From positions 10,344 through 74,343 of the forward strand of contig DATFMR010000024.1 in assembly GCA_035266865.1 (NCBI GenBank): a DNA stretch of 64,000 nucleotides. The letters are read 5' to 3'. The notes beneath the pieces were generated by a model. The model saw nothing but the letters and a program-made list of their open reading frames with translations. It was not told the origin of the DNA and made no database searches. Within the stretch, counting starts at the first letter, position 1. Each line of letters opens with the position of its first letter. Shown in pieces: positions 62,864 through 64,000 of the stretch. A program made the translations under genes and the position numbers. The DNA is from JAKAGZ01 sp035266865. GTDB taxonomy: Bacteria; Bacteroidota; Ignavibacteria; Ignavibacteriales; Ignavibacteriaceae.

Positions 62864-64000
62864 ATGAAATTAAACCGTTTTAGGTTAAATATATTAATCA
62901 GAGTAATATTTCTCGCATTAACCCTAATTGCTATTGGTTACCTGGGCTATGAGATGAAAATATATTACGGAGCCGGGATAGTATTCTTGTTTTTATGCTA
63001 TGAAGTTTATTCACTTTTTTATTTTGTAGATAAAACCAACCGCGATCTCACAAGGTTTCTAAATTCAATTAAACACTCCGATTTTTCGCAGGCGTATGTT
63101 TCCAAAAATTTCGGTGAATCATTTGAAGAGTTATATAATTCCTTTAGAAATCTAACAAACCAAATGCTTGAAACAAGAAGTGAAAAGGAACAGAGTTTTC
63201 AATATCTTCAAACTATTGTAAAGCATGTTGCCATCGGATTAATTACTTACAGAAAAGATGGTGAAATTGAGTTAATTAATAATGCTGCAAAAAAGTTATT
63301 AAATGTAGAATCACTTTTAAATATTTATAATCTCGGACCAGCTAACCGTGAACTGCTTGGGATACTTTCTTCAATAAAAGCAGGAGAAAAAGCATTAGTA
63401 AAAATTGAAACAAAGGGTATTGAGAAACAGATTTCACTTTTTGCTGCAGAGTTTAAATTAAGAGACAGAGAATTTACTCTTGTTTCTTTGCAGGATATTA
63501 AAAGTGAACTTGAAAGAGAAAGACTTTCCAACGAACTTGAGATTGCTCACCAGGTTCAGATGAAACTACTTCCCAAAACAGTACCCGAAATTGGTGGGTA
63601 TTCATTTGCCGCTTTGTGCGAGCCTGCAAAAGAAGTCGGGGGTGATTATTATGATTTCATAAACCTTGGCAAGGACAAAACCGGAATTGTTATTGGAGAT
63701 GTTGCCGGAAAAGGTCTGCCCGCAGCAATTTATATGACTTTAACAAAAGGAATTTTCCATTCTTATTCTGAAGGAAATTTTTCACCAAAAGACGTACTTA
63801 TAAAAATAAATAAACTGATTTACCAGATAATTGAAAGCGGTTCATTTATTACAATGTTTTATGGAATTATAGATCACAAAAAAAATGAATTTGTTTTTGC
63901 GCGCGCCGGGCACGAAGCTGCAATCTTTTTTAACTCCGAAAGTGATGAGATTCAATCTTTAAGACCAACAGGACTGGGACTTGGTTTAGAAGATGGGACT
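62864..64000 (+). CDS. NtrY-like sensor region fused to SpoIIE/RsbU-type PP2C phosphatase (3' end missing)
   Basis: The first 379 codons of a gene cut by the window end. Two transmembrane helices (about 9-30 and 36-55) are followed by a membrane-proximal segment (KTNRDLTRFLNSI), a coiled coil, and a PAS-like region (about 115-215, ELINNAAKKLL). This is the layout of Bacteroidota NtrY-like histidine kinases. Instead of a kinase domain it continues VQMKLLPKTVPEIGG, KEVGGDYYDF and IGDVAGKGLPAA. These are the metal Asp residues and signature of SpoIIE/RsbU PP2C phosphatases. It probably dephosphorylates an anti-sigma antagonist. The ATG at 62864 has a weak ribosome-binding site. Confidence 0.88.
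   Translation, partial: MKLNRFRLNILIRVIFLALTLIAIGYLGYEMKIYYGAGIVFLFLCYEVYSLFYFVDKTNRDLTRFLNSIKHSDFSQAYVSKNFGESFEELYNSFRNLTNQMLETRSEKEQSFQYLQTIVKHVAIGLITYRKDGEIELINNAAKKLLNVESLLNIYNLGPANRELLGILSSIKAGEKALVKIETKGIEKQISLFAAEFKLRDREFTLVSLQDIKSELERERLSNELEIAHQVQMKLLPKTVPEIGGYSFAALCEPAKEVGGDYYDFINLGKDKTGIVIGDVAGKGLPAAIYMTLTKGIFHSYSEGNFSPKDVLIKINKLIYQIIESGSFITMFYGIIDHKKNEFVFARAGHEAAIFFNSESDEIQSLRPTGLGLGLEDGT

Overview
The window is an AT-rich (roughly one third G+C) bacterial chromosome segment carrying about 65 protein genes, four intact tRNA genes, one tRNA remnant and one probable 6S RNA. Gene content points to the Bacteroidota/Chlorobi side of the tree and most likely to an Ignavibacteria-type heterotroph. 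The pointers are many secreted proteins with Bacteroidetes-style barrels and lipoproteins, SPOR and thrombospondin type 3 modules, a histone H1-like small protein, a probable TTG-N20-TAnnTTTG promoter, and the order thrS-infC-rpmI-rplT-pheS-pheT-zapB-like-zapA-6S RNA-rny-coaE. I saw no prophage, intact insertion sequence, CRISPR array or rRNA. This is mostly core chromosome, with small signs of mobility.

Layout. 1-3.9 kb: the start of an archaeal-type HMG-CoA synthase, miaA-pcm, a UPF0316 membrane protein, and a tRNA-Gly/tRNA-Cys pair. Downstream of the tRNAs lies a GIY-YIG gene flanked by intact tRNA-Cys on one side and a broken tRNA-Cys copy on the other. 4-11 kb: plsY, an HtrA protease and purB in one tight operon, then a Prc tail-specific protease and an unknown secreted protein. 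11-14.7 kb: a divergent lysine-catabolism locus made of an Rrf2 regulator with an ALDH7-type dehydrogenase, and lysine 6-aminotransferase. 14.8-25 kb: rsmI, then a long minus-strand run: apt, enoyl-CoA hydratase, PAP2, dusB, an MFS exporter, a stranded isocitrate dehydrogenase tail, CapA, H1-like protein, an ETF:quinone-type Fe-S oxidoreductase, BioY and a hydrolase.

25.5-36.3 kb: a lone hisA-like gene with cNMP-binding and UspA proteins. After it, on the minus strand, come a polyprenyl synthase, tatC, glyA, an envelope trio (lipoprotein, outer-membrane barrel, TPR protein) and gmhB-glgA. 36.5-40 kb: a SPOR lipoprotein and the histidine-degradation genes hutI-ftcD-fchA. 40-45 kb: an Ig-like lipoprotein, a chorismate mutase-MltG fusion, tsaD and proline dehydrogenase. 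45-55.4 kb: the translation and cell-division cluster, with infC starting at a non-canonical ATC, then tRNA-Val and tRNA-Leu. 55.5-64 kb: a cysteine-less thioredoxin-fold protein, TPR and barrel/SPOR envelope proteins, a TlpA-like lipoprotein, a NatAB-type ABC exporter, and a SpoIIE-type phosphatase cut by the window end whose N-terminal half looks borrowed from a histidine kinase.

Metabolically the window suggests an amino-acid-using heterotroph: lysine to 2-aminoadipate, histidine to glutamate plus formyl/methenyl-THF, proline oxidation, serine/glycine exchange, and acyl-CoA oxidation feeding a quinone through ETF. The main candidates for something undescribed are the AroQ-MltG fusion (41720-43111), the tRNA-Cys/GIY-YIG unit with its small palindromes (3252-3674), the palindrome inside the 6S-like RNA (47732-47752), and the kinase-sensor-to-phosphatase swap (62864-64000).
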